Notes: generated by a model from the letters alone, not told the origin. Positions 46,596-57,147 are shown, counted from the stretch's first letter. The stretch is DNA of 64,000 nucleotides from Microbulbifer hydrolyticus (GCF_009931115.1 NZ_CP047491.1:3299501-3363500); one strand, 5' to 3'. Numbers and translations: made by a program.

Positions 46596-47525
46596 TTATT
46601 TGTCCGGGTTACCGTTCCACATCAGGTTCGCCACGGTGTTCTGCCCACGCACGCTGGGGTGGAAGCAGTCACCACCATCAATATCATCTTTGCCGAACTG
46701 GAAGGTACCCACATTGGACTGGTTGGCCCCGGAGTACTCCGCAACCACTTCCACACCATTGGTGCCGTTGTAGGCAGCGGCCTCCTGCTGCAACACCTCG
46801 TTGTAGAGCCGCTGCGCCGTATTAATTCCCGCATAGCGTGTGGCAAACGATTCACCGTTCATGGTGCCACCATTGGTGGCGATCCGGCAGATACCAAAGG
46901 TAGACCAGACACTGCCGCAGTTAACGCGCCAGTTACCGGACTGCTTGGCAAGACCCGCGGCGCGCAGATCCTGTACCCGCGGCACCGAGCCCAGCACTAC
47001 CGTGGAGCCATTGGGCAGGCCTCCCACCAGCTTGTCGAGCCCCGCCTTTACCGCCCCGCGCCACTCATTCTCGGTCAGCAGTGGATCCGAGCAATTGGCC
47101 GGGTCGACACAGTCGCGATTGCAGATATCGTTGCCGCCGAGGACCACCTCCACATGATCCGCGACCAGGGTTTGGGAAAGAATCCTGTCCGCCTGCACAC
47201 TGAAACTGTCACCACCACCGCGCATCTCGGCACCGGACCGGGCGGCATTCTTGTTGGCCGCAACGTTGGGGTCTATGGCCTTGTACTTGTCGTGCACACT
47301 GTTGACGCGGCTTGAGTAGCCGTCAAACCAGCTGTGCTCCGGCTGGTCTCCGCCCAGAAGGCAGAAAAAACCGCCGGTAAAGAAGGTATTGCCGGTACAG
47401 TCCGCCGCGAACCCCATGGTAATACTGTCACCGGCAGCCGTGCCTTTGGCTGGTGCCGCCGTGGTACCCATGGAACAGAGCGCGGATGTAATGGCGAGGG
47501 AAACTAATAGACGAGATTTGAGCAT
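46596..47525 (-). CDS. Secreted SGNH/GDSL-type hydrolase
   Basis: This 309-residue exported protein has a signal peptide ending about SMGTTAA and the catalytic-serine block AAGDSITMGF immediately after it. Block III is GGNDIC (glycine and asparagine of the oxyanion hole) and block V is DCFHPSVRGQ (catalytic aspartate and histidine). Around ten cysteines suggest several disulfides, as expected of a secreted enzyme. The start is the ATG at 47523-47525 behind GGAGA. It probably hydrolyses an ester (acyl or acetyl group on lipid or polysaccharide); the substrate is unknown. Confidence 0.85.
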   Translation of the reverse strand: MLKSRLLVSLAITSALCSMGTTAAPAKGTAAGDSITMGFAADCTGNTFFTGGFFCLLGGDQPEHSWFDGYSSRVNSVHDKYKAIDPNVAANKNAARSGAEMRGGGDSFSVQADRILSQTLVADHVEVVLGGNDICNRDCVDPANCSDPLLTENEWRGAVKAGLDKLVGGLPNGSTVVLGSVPRVQDLRAAGLAKQSGNWRVNCGSVWSTFGICRIATNGGTMNGESFATRYAGINTAQRLYNEVLQQEAAAYNGTNGVEVVAEYSGANQSNVGTFQFGKDDIDGGDCFHPSVRGQNTVANLMWNGNPDK

Positions 47526-47798
47526 TAGGTTATCTCCGATCATCGATTTATGGCTTATTTTTGTTAATGCGGTGAACGGATACAGGTTAGTCGGTCACAC
47601 TAATACCTAAGGGAATAGACGCGGGATGGAACATTTGGTGTTACAGTCTGAGAGGTAATTCTCAGAATTGTCGCCGGAAGCTTTTGCGGCACCGGCAAGC
47701 CCAGGAGCGATTATCGCCATGCGTCTTCACCCTGACCTATCCTCCAAAGACCCTGTGCCCAATCTGCCCCAGCAGTAACAGTCCACGCAGTCTGCCCC

Positions 47799-48614
47799 AT
47801 GTCTATTTACCGCAAAATCCAGAAAAATCACGCCGGCAGGGACTTCGTCGTCGGCGATGTACACGGGCACCTGAAACAACTCCAGAAACAGCTGGATGCA
47901 CTGGGATTCGATACCACCAGCGACCGTCTCTTCTGCCTGGGTGACGTGGTAGACCGCGGGCCCGACAGCATCGCCATGCTGGATTTGATCGACCAGAAAA
48001 GCGTGTTCAGCATCCTCGGCAACCACGAAGCCATGATGATTGCCGGCTTCGAAAGCCCGGCGGATGTACAGCTGCACTTTGCCAATGGCGGCGAATGGTT
48101 TTACGACCTGAACCGCAGCGAACAAAGCCGCCTGGTGGACAAGGTCCGCCAGTGGCCCTGGGCAATGGCGATTGATACCGGCCAAGGCACCGCCGGGCTG
48201 GTGCACGCAGACGTGCCAGACAGCAGTTGGGAAAAGGTAGAAAAACTCACGCAGTTTGCCGCCAAGGCCTGGGCCGCGGGCGCGGCCATGTCTGAGCCGC
48301 ATATCGCAACCGCGGCGCAGCCATTGCTGTGGAATCGCGGGCTTATTCGGCGGCTGTATCGGGATGTACTGGGGCTGGATCGTGGGAAAATGACCGATGC
48401 TGAATATGAGGATGCCTTTCGGCAGTGGACTGCAAAACTGGCGGATGCTGATTCAGAGCAGTGCCGGCCGTTCCGGATATCAGGTATTGACTCCGTGTAC
48501 CTGGGCCATTCTTATGTGCCGGTTGCTACGAGTATTGGTGACTGCCGGTTTCTCGACTCGTTTCGTGGGGAGGCTGGGGAAGAGTTGAGCGTGGTCTGTA
48601 TCAATAGCGATTGA
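47799..48614 (+). CDS. PPP-family serine/threonine protein phosphatase (PrpA/PrpB-like)
   Basis: This 271-residue cytoplasmic metallophosphoesterase has the three PPP signatures in order: GDVHG (19-23), GDVVDRG (48-54) and GNHE (74-77). Later metal-binding histidines occur in GLVHADVPD and LGHSYVPV. Length and order match bacterial PrpA/PrpB and phage lambda phosphatase. It stands alone, divergent from the SGNH hydrolase. Its target proteins are not identifiable from context. Confidence 0.9.
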   Translation: MSIYRKIQKNHAGRDFVVGDVHGHLKQLQKQLDALGFDTTSDRLFCLGDVVDRGPDSIAMLDLIDQKSVFSILGNHEAMMIAGFESPADVQLHFANGGEWFYDLNRSEQSRLVDKVRQWPWAMAIDTGQGTAGLVHADVPDSSWEKVEKLTQFAAKAWAAGAAMSEPHIATAAQPLLWNRGLIRRLYRDVLGLDRGKMTDAEYEDAFRQWTAKLADADSEQCRPFRISGIDSVYLGHSYVPVATSIGDCRFLDSFRGEAGEELSVVCINSD

Positions 48615-48681
48615 AGAGAACTCACCACGGCAGGGAAAGGCGCACACAGTAATGGGAACACGCCCTCAGAAAATAAACTTA

Positions 48682-49812
48682 TTAGGACTCTAATGCAGTC
48701 TCTTGAGCCCTGCTTGCCGCTGCCATAGCTTCAGTAGGGGCGAGAATGTACATGCCGTCGACACTACTTTCTTTTGTTAGCCCATCAATGCCCTTGTAAA
48801 ACGCTGACGGAGTAATCTTGTTTTCGAGAAAGCACTCGTACTGGGATTTGTAGCCCTCCAAAACGGAACTACGCGCTACGAGATTATGCATAAACACAAC
48901 TTGTTCCTTTTCGCCCTCATCCAACCCGCTACTAAACAAGCCCTTTATGCGGGCTACGCTGGACTCAGAATAATTCGATCTGAGAGTGTCAATCCAGGCA
49001 ATGCCACGATTCTCTGCATGGGCAAAGTCCATCCATTCGGCAAGCTTTGCCGAAGGCAAAATTTCCACATAGTCTTTCTGTAAAAACCTCTCCGGTCCGT
49101 CTCCAAGGATCATACCCTTGGCAATGCGCTGGCCTTCTTTCAACCAATCAGTTGTACCCGCATTGAGTTCCCTCACCGCATTGTCGAACATACCCAGCTC
49201 CGCGCTACACCTGGCGCGCATGAGAAATGCCGTACAAAAAAAGTGCTGATAGGCCATTGCTTCCATAAGATCATCGGCACTTTCCAAGTGTTCCCGATAA
49301 TGCATGGAGGCGTGGCCAAGGCGCTCTCTGGAAGAATGAAGGATATGTGTCCGGTGCGCGGTATCATCCGGCAGTGATGACAGCTCATCTGCAGCGAGCA
49401 ACAAAGTCGCTCGGCGCTCTGATTCAAGGAAAATCTTTATCCAGGATACTTTCTTATCGATGGCTTTAACCCGCTCATCGACTTTCTTGAGACTGTTATA
49501 AAGCACCGCAAAACCGACCGCACTTACAGCGAGGTTAAGACCCGATAGCGCCATCGTAGCCTGACTCATACCAACCAGTTGCTGGGTGGTCTTGGCGATA
49601 TCACGAAGCTGGAACGTATTAAAAATGTCAAACGGGGCGCTGATTAAACCCATCGGATTAAGGGCGGTACTCGCGGCAGGCACAAGGTGCCGCACGATTC
49701 TTCCACCAACATCCCGAATCACTCCACCGTGTATAGAGTATTTTCCGCTCAGAACCCCCATAGCAACGGACTCAGGGATACTGCGCTCGAGAGTAAATAG
49801 ATTCTCTATCAT
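48682..49812 (-). CDS. Unknown protein with central hydrophobic segment
   Basis: I do not recognise a family for this 376-residue protein. The N-terminal half has a glycine/alanine-rich hydrophobic stretch (about 88-110: MALSGLNLAVSAVGFAVLY) that may be one membrane hairpin or span, followed by a basic coiled coil (KKVDERVKAIDKKVSWIK). The C-terminal half is helical and soluble, with HYREHLESADDLMEAMAY and a FLQKDYVEI segment. Base composition is more AT-rich than the housekeeping genes beside it. It lies between the phosphatase and tRNA-Leu and has no coupled neighbour. Such membrane-plus-helical proteins turn up in accessory islands, but no function is claimed. Confidence 0.7.
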   Translation of the reverse strand: MIENLFTLERSIPESVAMGVLSGKYSIHGGVIRDVGGRIVRHLVPAASTALNPMGLISAPFDIFNTFQLRDIAKTTQQLVGMSQATMALSGLNLAVSAVGFAVLYNSLKKVDERVKAIDKKVSWIKIFLESERRATLLLAADELSSLPDDTAHRTHILHSSRERLGHASMHYREHLESADDLMEAMAYQHFFCTAFLMRARCSAELGMFDNAVRELNAGTTDWLKEGQRIAKGMILGDGPERFLQKDYVEILPSAKLAEWMDFAHAENRGIAWIDTLRSNYSESSVARIKGLFSSGLDEGEKEQVVFMHNLVARSSVLEGYKSQYECFLENKITPSAFYKGIDGLTKESSVDGMYILAPTEAMAAASRAQETALES

Positions 49813-50272
49813 GGGCCTAAAATCTAATTTTTATTGCTCGTCATCATAACGTGTTAGCCAGACCAAAACATCATCCCGCAATTGTCGTATAAGAAGCAGG
49901 CAAGTAAGTGGTGGCGGCTCAGCCCCGACCTTTCAGTTCCCGGCACTTCAGAAGGTATTATGCCTGGAGCTGTCTAGACCAATCAAAAGAACGCTATGAA
50001 ACAGGCAGCGATTCTGGAATGGTGTCCACCCCGCTTTCGCCAATCGTAGAAGCTCCATCTACAGTAACCCCATCGCAGCCGAGCTTTAGTAGTCAAAAGT
50101 GGGGGTACATCAAACTGACTAGCAGGATGCTCAATCGGATCGTGAACATCCCTCGACATGAGTATGACCTAAGCCGGCACTGAGCTGCCCCAGCCTACCA
50201 GACACATCCTGCCGCCAAATAGCGCTGGCGCCAACGATCAGAGCAAATGAGGACTGACACCCCAGAAACACG
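49813..50272. other. Gene-poor stretch next to tRNA-Leu
   Basis: About 460 bases hold only short open frames without ribosome sites or recognisable products. One plus-strand frame (49908-50183) has no similarity I know. The stretch may be the remnant of a decayed or deleted gene at an integration-prone tRNA end. No attachment-site repeat of the tRNA 3' end is evident. Confidence 0.4.
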
Positions 50273-50295
50273 AAAGCCCCGCAATGCGGGGCTTT
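50273..50295 (-). terminator. Rho-independent terminator after secG-tRNA-Leu
   Basis: A perfect 10-bp stem AAAGCCCCGC (50273-50282) / GCGGGGCTTT (50286-50295) with a three-base loop lies about 34 bases past the tRNA-Leu 3' end on the minus strand. Read on that strand the stem closes with TTT. It ends the secG-tRNA transcript. Confidence 0.75.
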
Positions 50296-50328
50296 CCGGG
50301 CTGCTTCAGACTTCTGAAGACTTTGATG

Positions 50329-50414
50329 TGGTGCCCAGGGCGGGACTTGAACCCGCACGAGCATAGCTCACTACCCCCTCAAGATAGCGTGTCTACCAAT
50401 TCCACCACCTGGGC
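50329..50414 (-). tRNA. tRNA-Leu (GAG)
   Basis: This is an 86-nt class II tRNA with a long variable arm. The acceptor stem GCCCAGG/CCTGGGC is perfect, CCA is encoded (complement at 50329-50331), the anticodon loop is CTTGAGG (anticodon GAG), and the T loop is GTTCAAGTC. It lies 35 bases downstream of secG on the same strand, the classic secG-leuU arrangement. Confidence 0.97.
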
Positions 50415-50449
50415 AAAAACTTTACAGTTTTTGATTTCAGCCTTGCGGC

Positions 50450-50878
50450 TTACTGAGGCTGTTCCTCAGTCTCCTCTTCGCTACCGGCTTCCGGCAGTTC
50501 GGCCTGAGGGGCTTCTTCTGCGGAGGGTAGCTCGCCTGCGGCCGGGGCTTCTTCCTGAACTTCAGGGATGTCGCTGTCGGTCGCGGCTGGCTCGCGGGAT
50601 TCTACGGTAGCCGGTACTTGCGGCATGCCTTCGACTTCGGGAGCTACGTCACGGCTGGCGAGGATGGCCAGACCGAAACTGGTGACGAAGAATACCGTCG
50701 CCATTATTGCAGTCAAGCGGGAAAAGAAATTTCCGCTGCCCTGGCTGCCAAATACGGTGTTGGACGCACCGGCACCGAAGGAGGCACCTGCTTCCGCACC
50801 CTTACCCTGCTGCATCAGGATCAGACCGATGATGCTCAGCGCGGTGAGGATGTGTACGATTAAAACCAGTTTTTCCAT
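50450..50878 (-). CDS. secG: Preprotein translocase subunit SecG
   Basis: SecG is the small subunit of the SecYEG channel. The 142-residue protein has two membrane spans (about 3-20 and 56-74) and the conserved loop QQGKGAEAGASFGAGASNTVFGS between them. The C-terminal half is a long acidic, proline/glutamate-rich tail not essential in the family. It lies between tpiA and tRNA-Leu, the usual gammaproteobacterial order. Confidence 0.95.
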   Translation of the reverse strand: MEKLVLIVHILTALSIIGLILMQQGKGAEAGASFGAGASNTVFGSQGSGNFFSRLTAIMATVFFVTSFGLAILASRDVAPEVEGMPQVPATVESREPAATDSDIPEVQEEAPAAGELPSAEEAPQAELPEAGSEEETEEQPQ

Positions 50879-50939
50879 TGTCCAGAAAACCTGCTAGGGG
50901 CGTGTGCCCTTGCTCAAAAAATTTAACCTGATGCGTGGC

Positions 50940-51677
50940 TCAGTTGGCCGCGCAGCAGATTTTGATAAATTCGTCTGCCTTCAATGAGGCTCCGCCTACC
51001 AGTGCGCCATCAATGTCCGCTTTGGCAAACAGCTCGGCGGCATTGGCGGCCTTGACGCTGCCCCCGTAGAGGATCTGCGTTTCGGCGCCCGCTTCGCCCA
51101 GTTGCTGGCGAATAAACTGGTGCACTTCCTGCGCCTGCTCCGGGGTGGCGGTCTTGCCGGTGCCGATGGCCCAGACAGGCTCATACGCCACCACGGCGCC
51201 CTGCCAGGTATTCGGCAGACCCAGGGCAATCACGGCCTGAATCTGCTCGGCGACCACTTCCAGCGTTTTGCCGGCTTCCCGCTCTTCGAGGGACTCGCCC
51301 ACGCAGAGAATCGGGATCAGGCCGGCGGCCTTGGCGGCGGCGTACTTGGCGGCGACCAGTTCGTTGCACTCCCCGTACAGGCTGCGGCGCTCCGAGTGGC
51401 CGACGATCGCGTAGCGAACGCCACAATCCAGCAGCATCTCCGCAGAGACTTCACCGGTGTAGGCACCGGAGGGCTGCTCGCTGAGGTTCTGCGCCCCCAG
51501 CATGGCCTTGCCGATCGCTTCGCCGACCACACCCAGATAAGGGTATGGCGGGCAGATCACCACCTGGGTGGAGCACTCGCCGGACTTGAGTCCGCTGTTC
51601 AGCTCGGCCAACAGTTGCTCGGCAAACGCTTTGCTGCCGTGCATTTTCCAGTTGGCAGCTACCAGGGTTTTACGCAT
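50940..51677 (-). CDS. tpiA: Triosephosphate isomerase
   Basis: This glycolytic enzyme interconverts dihydroxyacetone phosphate and glyceraldehyde 3-phosphate. The 245-residue protein starts MRKTLVAANWKMHGS behind GGAGGAGC; the in-frame ATG 48 bases upstream is rejected. Catalytic residues are visible in NWKMHG (Asn, Lys), VGHSERR (His) and AYEPVWAIGTGKTATPEQ (Glu and the flexible loop). The phosphate site YGGSVKAANA is present. It forms the tpiA-secG pair typical of the group. Confidence 0.97.
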   Translation of the reverse strand: MRKTLVAANWKMHGSKAFAEQLLAELNSGLKSGECSTQVVICPPYPYLGVVGEAIGKAMLGAQNLSEQPSGAYTGEVSAEMLLDCGVRYAIVGHSERRSLYGECNELVAAKYAAAKAAGLIPILCVGESLEEREAGKTLEVVAEQIQAVIALGLPNTWQGAVVAYEPVWAIGTGKTATPEQAQEVHQFIRQQLGEAGAETQILYGGSVKAANAAELFAKADIDGALVGGASLKADEFIKICCAAN

Positions 51678-51842
51678 CGGTGCTCCTCCAAGGGGCGCAA
51701 ATCTTAGCGGTATTGCCGGTAACATACAACCAGCGTTTTCGGATATTTCTTGGTTTTTGTGTCGGTTTTTCTATTGATTTTCTATTTACGAATCAAGGGC
51801 TTCCGGTGGCCCGCGCTGAGTGCGGGAGCCACCGGCGGCGCA

Positions 51843-53186
51843 TCAGGCATTGCCTACCCGCTCGACGACCTTGGCGATGTCGCCCGCAAGCTGCTTGACG
51901 ACTTCGGGGTCTTTGCCCTCAACCATGACCCGGATGAGGGGTTCGGTACCGGAGGGGCGCAACAATACCCGGCCGCTGCCCGCCAGTGTTTTCTCTACCT
52001 GGGTGACCGCATCCTGTACGTCGGCGTGCTCCAGCACACCGTCGCGGCTGGCGAGGCGCACGTTGATCATGTGCTGCGGCAGCATTTCCATTTTGCCGGT
52101 GAGCTGGTCCAGTGATTCGCGGAAGTCACTCACGGCGCGCAGTACCTGTAGCGCGGAGATGATGCCATCACCGGTAGTGGTGACGTCGGTACAGACGATA
52201 TGCCCGGAGGATTCCCCGCCCAGGGTCCAGCCGTTCTTGTACATCTTCTCCAGCACGTAGCGGTCGCCGACCTTGGCGCGGGAGAAGGGAATGGCGCGGT
52301 CTTTCAGCGCCAGCTCGAAACCGTAGTTGCTCATCTGGGTGCCGACCACGCCGCTGCAGCCGCCGAGGAACTGCTGGCGGTGGATGGCGATCAGGAACAG
52401 CAGCTGGTCGCCGTCGACCAGGTTGCCATCCTTGTCCACAAACATGACCCGGTCACCGTCGCCGTCGAAGGCTATCCCCAGGTCGGCGCCGCGCTCCACC
52501 ACTTCTTTCTGCAACTGCTGCGGCTTGGTGGAGCCGCAATTCAGGTTGATATTAAGCCCGTCCGGCTGGATACCGATGGCGTGCACCTCCGCACCCAGCT
52601 CGCGAAAGACTTTGGGGGCAATGTGATAGGTGGCGCCGTTGGCGCAGTCGAGCACGATATTCAGTCCCTCAAGGGAGTAGCGCCAGGGGGTGCTGGCCTT
52701 GCAGAATTCGATATAGCGGCCCACGGCATCGTCAATGCGCCACGCCTTGCCCAGGTCTTTGGCGGTCTCCATCGGCAGGTCGAGGGCGGCTTCGATATCC
52801 GCTTCCACCTGGTCCGGCAGCTTGCTGCCATCGGCACTGAAGAACTTGATGCCGTTGTCCTGGTAGGGATTGTGCGAGGCGCTGATCACGATGCCCGCCT
52901 GCGCGTGGAAGGTGCGGGTGAGATAGGCGATGGCCGGGGTGGGCATGGGGCCCAGCAGGCCGACGTCGACACCGGCGTTGATCAGGCCGGCTTCCAGCGC
53001 GGCTTCAAACATATAGCCGGAGACACGGGTGTCCTTGCCGATCAGGATACGGCTGCGGCCACTGCCGGTTCTGGCGCCGAGCACCTTGCCGGCGGCATAG
53101 CCGAGGCGCAGCATGAAGTCGGGAGTGATGGCTCCCTCACCTACCAGGCCGCGGATACCGTCGGTGCCGAAATATTTTCTGGTCAT
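51843..53186 (-). CDS. glmM: Phosphoglucosamine mutase
   Basis: GlmM makes glucosamine 1-phosphate for peptidoglycan and lipopolysaccharide precursors. The 447-residue protein has [18 protein letters not shown] at the N-terminus, the phosphoserine active site [17 protein letters not shown], the metal loop [13 protein letters not shown], the sugar loop GGESSGH and the phosphate site [15 protein letters not shown]. Order with folP and ftsH upstream is conserved across gammaproteobacteria. Confidence 0.97.
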   Translation of the reverse strand: MTRKYFGTDGIRGLVGEGAITPDFMLRLGYAAGKVLGARTGSGRSRILIGKDTRVSGYMFEAALEAGLINAGVDVGLLGPMPTPAIAYLTRTFHAQAGIVISASHNPYQDNGIKFFSADGSKLPDQVEADIEAALDLPMETAKDLGKAWRIDDAVGRYIEFCKASTPWRYSLEGLNIVLDCANGATYHIAPKVFRELGAEVHAIGIQPDGLNINLNCGSTKPQQLQKEVVERGADLGIAFDGDGDRVMFVDKDGNLVDGDQLLFLIAIHRQQFLGGCSGVVGTQMSNYGFELALKDRAIPFSRAKVGDRYVLEKMYKNGWTLGGESSGHIVCTDVTTTGDGIISALQVLRAVSDFRESLDQLTGKMEMLPQHMINVRLASRDGVLEHADVQDAVTQVEKTLAGSGRVLLRPSGTEPLIRVMVEGKDPEVVKQLAGDIAKVVERVGNA

Positions 53187-53246
53187 CTTACTTCTCTTTT
53201 CTTTTTACCGGGCGCACTTCACCGTGCCCGGCCTACGGATCAAAAT

Positions 53247-54089
53247 TTAGGCGCAGTCTATAAGCCGGCGCATTTTAAGCACATCTGCAGTGGCTGCAAC
53301 ATCGTGTACACGGATGATGTGGGCGCCCCGCTGGGCGGACAGCATGGCCAGCGCCAGACTGCCGGGCAGGCGTTCGTCCACGTTGCGGTCCAGCAGGCGG
53401 CCGATCATGGATTTGCGCGACAGCCCTACCAGCAACGGAATGTCGTCCGGGGCCAACTGCGGCAGGCCGCGCAGCAGGGCCAGGTTATGTTCGTCGGTTT
53501 TGCCGAAGCCGAAGCCCGGGTCGTAGATCACCCGCTCGCGCGGGATGCCGGCGTCGATGCAGGCCTGCAGACGCTGATCGAGGTAAGCGCGCACTTCCGC
53601 CACCACGTCGGTGTATTCAGGGCTGGACTGCATGGTGCCGGGTTGCCCCTGCATGTGCATGACACAGACCGGCAACCCCGTGGCCGCTGCGGCTTCCAGC
53701 GCACCGTGGCGAGTGAGTGCTCGCACATCGTTGATCAGGCCGGCACCGACGGCGGCGGACTCCCGCATTACGGCCGGGGTGCTGGTGTCCACGGAAATCA
53801 CCACGTCCAGGCGCTGGCTGATGGCTTCCACCACCGGCACCACCCGCTGAAGCTCTTCCGCTTCAGACACCGGCTCCGCGCCCGGACGGGTGGACTCGCC
53901 ACCGATATCGAGGATGGACGCGCCGTCCTGCACCATCTGCTGGGCCTGCTGCAGCACCAGGTCGAGATCCAGACCGCCGCCGGCATAATAGCTGCCGCCG
54001 TCGGAGAAGGAGTCCGGCGTGGTGTTCAGGATGCCCATGACCTGGGGTCGGGACAGATCCAGTGTGCGGGTTCCGCAGAGCAACTTCAT
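53247..54089 (-). CDS. folP: Dihydropteroate synthase
   Basis: FolP condenses p-aminobenzoate with dihydropterin pyrophosphate in folate synthesis and is the sulfonamide target. The 280-residue TIM-barrel protein shows MGILNTTPDSFSDGG, the block ILDIGGESTRPGAEPV, INDVRAL and YDPGFGFGKTDEHN, and the closing RVHDVAA. It follows ftsH, separated by a terminator-like hairpin, and precedes glmM by about 60 bases. Confidence 0.96.
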   Translation of the reverse strand: MKLLCGTRTLDLSRPQVMGILNTTPDSFSDGGSYYAGGGLDLDLVLQQAQQMVQDGASILDIGGESTRPGAEPVSEAEELQRVVPVVEAISQRLDVVISVDTSTPAVMRESAAVGAGLINDVRALTRHGALEAAAATGLPVCVMHMQGQPGTMQSSPEYTDVVAEVRAYLDQRLQACIDAGIPRERVIYDPGFGFGKTDEHNLALLRGLPQLAPDDIPLLVGLSRKSMIGRLLDRNVDERLPGSLALAMLSAQRGAHIIRVHDVAATADVLKMRRLIDCA

Positions 54090-54137
54090 AGGCGTGAGGG
54101 GCGTATTCTTCGAATGGAATAATTCGGGCAGTTACAC

Positions 54138-54161
54138 AAAGCGGGCCCTGAGGCCCGCTTT
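54138..54161 (-). terminator. Terminator-like hairpin between ftsH and folP
   Basis: A perfect 10-bp stem (AAAGCGGGCC at 54138-54147, GGCCCGCTTT at 54152-54161) with a four-base loop lies 43 bases past the ftsH stop on the minus strand. The T run is short, so read-through into folP is likely. Confidence 0.65.
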
Positions 54162-54203
54162 GCATTCGGTGTGATGATGTTCACCGCCAGACAGGGACTT
54201 CGG

Positions 54204-56123
54204 TCAGTGGCCGTTAACCGGGCCACCCACCGTGCTGTCGCCGTCTTTGGATTTTTCATCGGCTTCCGGCACTTCGTCTGCGGGGCCGCCACCGGTGTAG
54301 TCGTTATCGTGCCAGTCTTTGGGCGGGCGCACCTTGCGGCGGGCCATCAGGTCGTCCACCTGCTCGGCATCCAGGGTCTCGTATTCCATCAGCGCGTCTT
54401 TCATCGCCTCCAGAATATCCCGGTTTTCTTCCAGCAGCTTGTTGGCGCGCTCGTAACAGCTATCGATGATGCGGCGCACTTCCTCGTCAATCTCGTTGGA
54501 GGTTTTGCCGGAGATCGGGTTGCCGTGGCCGGGCTGGCCGGTCTCGTCTTCACCGTAGTGCAGCGGGCCGAGTTTTTCCGACAGGCCCCACTTGGTGACC
54601 ATGTTGCGGGCGATATCGGTGGCGCGCTCGATGTCGTTGGAGGCACCGGTGGTCACACCATCTGCACCCAGGGTCATCTCTTCGGCGATACGGCCGCCGA
54701 ACAGGGAGCACAGCTGGGATTCCAGCGCGCGCTTGGACAGGCTGTACTTGTCTTCTTCCGGCAGGAACTGGGTGACACCCAGCGCGCGGCCGCGGGGAAT
54801 GATGGTGACCTTGTGCACCGGGTCGTGCTCCGGCACCAGGCGGCCGATGATGGCATGGCCGGCTTCGTGGTACGCGGTGTTGGTCTTTTCCTTCTCGTTC
54901 ATCACCATGGACTTGCGCTCGGCACCCATCATGATCTTGTCGCGGGCGCGCTCGAACTCGTCCATGGTCACCATGCGGCGGTTGGCACGGGCGGCAAACA
55001 GTGCGGCCTCGTTCACCAGGTTGGCGAGGTCGGCACCGGAGAAGCCTGGGGTGCCGCGGGCAATGGTCTGCGGGTCCACGCGCTCGTCCAGCGGCACTTT
55101 GCGCATGTGTACTTTCAGGATCTGCTCGCGACCGCGGATATCCGGCAGGCCGACAAATACCTGGCGGTCGAAACGGCCGGGGCGCAGCAGCGCGTTGTCC
55201 AGCACGTCCGGGCGGTTGGTGGCGGCGATGACGATCACGCCCTCGTTGCCTTCAAAACCGTCCATTTCTACCAGCAGCTGGTTCAGGGTCTGTTCGCGCT
55301 CATCGTGACCGCCGCCCACACCGGCACCGCGGTGACGACCGACAGCGTCGATCTCATCGATAAAGATGATGCATGGGGCCTGCTTCTTGGCCTGCTCGAA
55401 CATATCGCGCACGCGGGAAGCACCCACGCCGACAAACATTTCCACGAAGTCAGAACCGGAAATCGAGAAGAACGGCACCTTGGCTTCACCGGCAATGGCC
55501 TTGGCCAGCAGGGTTTTACCGGTACCGGGAGGGCCCGCCATCAGCACGCCGCGGGGGATGGACCCGCCAAGGCGCTGGAACTTGGACGGGTCGCGCAGGA
55601 ACTCCACCAGTTCCTGCACGTCTTCCTTGGCTTCATCCACGCCCGCCACATCGGCGAAAGTGGTTTTGATCTGGTCTTCGCCTAAAAGACGCGCCTTGCT
55701 CTTGCCGAAGGCCATGGGGCCGGAACGGCCACCGGCGCCGCCCTGCATCTGGCGCATGAAGAACATGAACACGGCAATGATGATCAGGATCGGGAAGCTC
55801 GCCACCAGCAGCTGCTGCCAGATGCTGGGAGACTCCGGCTCGCGGCCGTTGAACTGGACGCCACTGCGCACCAGCTCGTTGGTGAGCTCGTCGTCGATGA
55901 TCTGGGGCTGAATGGTCTTGAAACGGCTGCCGTCCGCCTTTTCACCGGTGATGACCAGGCCATCCACCAGTGCTTTCTTCACCTGGCCGGACTGCACGTC
56001 CTGCACGAACTCGGAATAGCTGACGGACTCATCCCGGGATTGCGGCTTGAAGTTCTGGAAGACCATCAGCAGCACCGCAGCGATGATCAGCCACAACACC
56101 AGATTCTTTGCCATATCGTTCAA
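54204..56123 (-). CDS. ftsH: ATP-dependent zinc metalloprotease FtsH
   Basis: FtsH is the membrane-anchored AAA+ protease that degrades misfolded membrane proteins, LpxC and heat-shock sigma factor. The 639-residue protein starts [12 protein letters not shown] and has two membrane spans (about 6-22 and 104-124). Walker A is GPPGTGKT (197-204), Walker B IIFIDEID, the second region of homology follows, and the zinc site is HEAGHA with the third ligand further on. The C-terminus is acidic/glycine-rich. It is downstream of rlmE as in E. coli. Confidence 0.97.
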   Translation of the reverse strand: MNDMAKNLVLWLIIAAVLLMVFQNFKPQSRDESVSYSEFVQDVQSGQVKKALVDGLVITGEKADGSRFKTIQPQIIDDELTNELVRSGVQFNGREPESPSIWQQLLVASFPILIIIAVFMFFMRQMQGGAGGRSGPMAFGKSKARLLGEDQIKTTFADVAGVDEAKEDVQELVEFLRDPSKFQRLGGSIPRGVLMAGPPGTGKTLLAKAIAGEAKVPFFSISGSDFVEMFVGVGASRVRDMFEQAKKQAPCIIFIDEIDAVGRHRGAGVGGGHDEREQTLNQLLVEMDGFEGNEGVIVIAATNRPDVLDNALLRPGRFDRQVFVGLPDIRGREQILKVHMRKVPLDERVDPQTIARGTPGFSGADLANLVNEAALFAARANRRMVTMDEFERARDKIMMGAERKSMVMNEKEKTNTAYHEAGHAIIGRLVPEHDPVHKVTIIPRGRALGVTQFLPEEDKYSLSKRALESQLCSLFGGRIAEEMTLGADGVTTGASNDIERATDIARNMVTKWGLSEKLGPLHYGEDETGQPGHGNPISGKTSNEIDEEVRRIIDSCYERANKLLEENRDILEAMKDALMEYETLDAEQVDDLMARRKVRPPKDWHDNDYTGGGPADEVPEADEKSKDGDSTVGGPVNGH

Positions 56124-56325
56124 AGGGTTTGCCCTCTTGCCATTGCCTTAGCAGGTAATTCCATTCCACCCAGTATAGGCGGCGAAAATCGTAAATCTGT
56201 CGCCCCGGTCATCCCGGCCCCGATGGGGGCGCAAAGCGGGGCCATTCGGCACTTCTGCCGACTCACTTTTACCACAATGGGGCACTTGACCCAAATAGGG
56301 AACAGTGGGTAATTCGGGGCCTGTC

Positions 56326-56946
56326 TCAGCCCTTGAAGCCGCGCGCCACTACGTAGACTTCACGCGAGCGGGGACGGGATGCACCGGGTTTGCGGGTAAC
56401 TACGGTCTGGTATTGACTGCGCAGGTCGCGGATCAGTTCATCAAAACCTTCGCCCTGAAACACTTTGGCGACAAAAGCACCGCCGGGTTTCAGGACCTGC
56501 CTCGCCATATCCACTGCCAGCTCTACCAGATACATGGAAGCTGGCTGATCCACAGCGCGCACTCCACTCATATTGGGGGCCATATCGGAAATCACAAGGT
56601 CGGCGCGTTCTTCACCGAGCTTTTCCAGCAACTCGTTAAAGACTTCCTCCTCGGTGAAGTCGCCCTGCACGAATTCCACACCCGCCAGCGCATCCATCTC
56701 GAGGATATCCGATGCAAGGACCCGGCCCTTGTGGCCCACCAGCTCCGCCGCCACCTGGGACCAGCCACCGGGCGCGGCGCCAAGGTCCACCACCGTCATA
56801 CCCGGCTTGATCAGGCGGTCCTTCTGCTGCAGCTCCTGCAGTTTGTAAGACGCGCGCGAGCGGTAGCCCTCTTTCTGGGACTGCTTGACGTACTGGTCAT
56901 TGAAATGTTCACGCAGCCAGCGGTGGCTGCTCTTTGATCGGCCCAT
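56326..56946 (-). CDS. rlmE: 23S rRNA 2'-O-ribose methyltransferase RlmE (FtsJ)
   Basis: RlmE methylates U2552 in the A-loop of 23S rRNA. The 206-residue protein has [20 protein letters not shown] with the first catalytic lysine, the SAM-binding [15 protein letters not shown], the DMAPNMSG block with the catalytic aspartate, and the [13 protein letters not shown] lysine block. Length is standard. It precedes ftsH on the same strand and diverges from yhbY. Confidence 0.96.
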   Translation of the reverse strand: MGRSKSSHRWLREHFNDQYVKQSQKEGYRSRASYKLQELQQKDRLIKPGMTVVDLGAAPGGWSQVAAELVGHKGRVLASDILEMDALAGVEFVQGDFTEEEVFNELLEKLGEERADLVISDMAPNMSGVRAVDQPASMYLVELAVDMARQVLKPGGAFVAKVFQGEGFDELIRDLRSQYQTVVTRKPGASRPRSREVYVVARGFKG

Positions 56947-57147
56947 CAGTTACAATACATCGCTGAAATCCGGGAGTACCTGCAGGCTAGCCTTACAGAT
57001 AACCGGGATTGGGGTTGATAGAGGCGGGCAAACGCAACGCTGCTGCTGACCACATTTTCATATGACAGCGGGCACTGCACCTATCAATAGTGATGCACTG
57101 TCTGCCCACATCGGCAGCCTCTGCCGTGTTTAAGGATGGAGTATTGT

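Noticed and set aside
49908-50183. 91-codon plus-strand open frame near tRNA-Leu
   Set aside because: No ribosome site, no recognisable domain and erratic composition; treated as non-coding or remnant.
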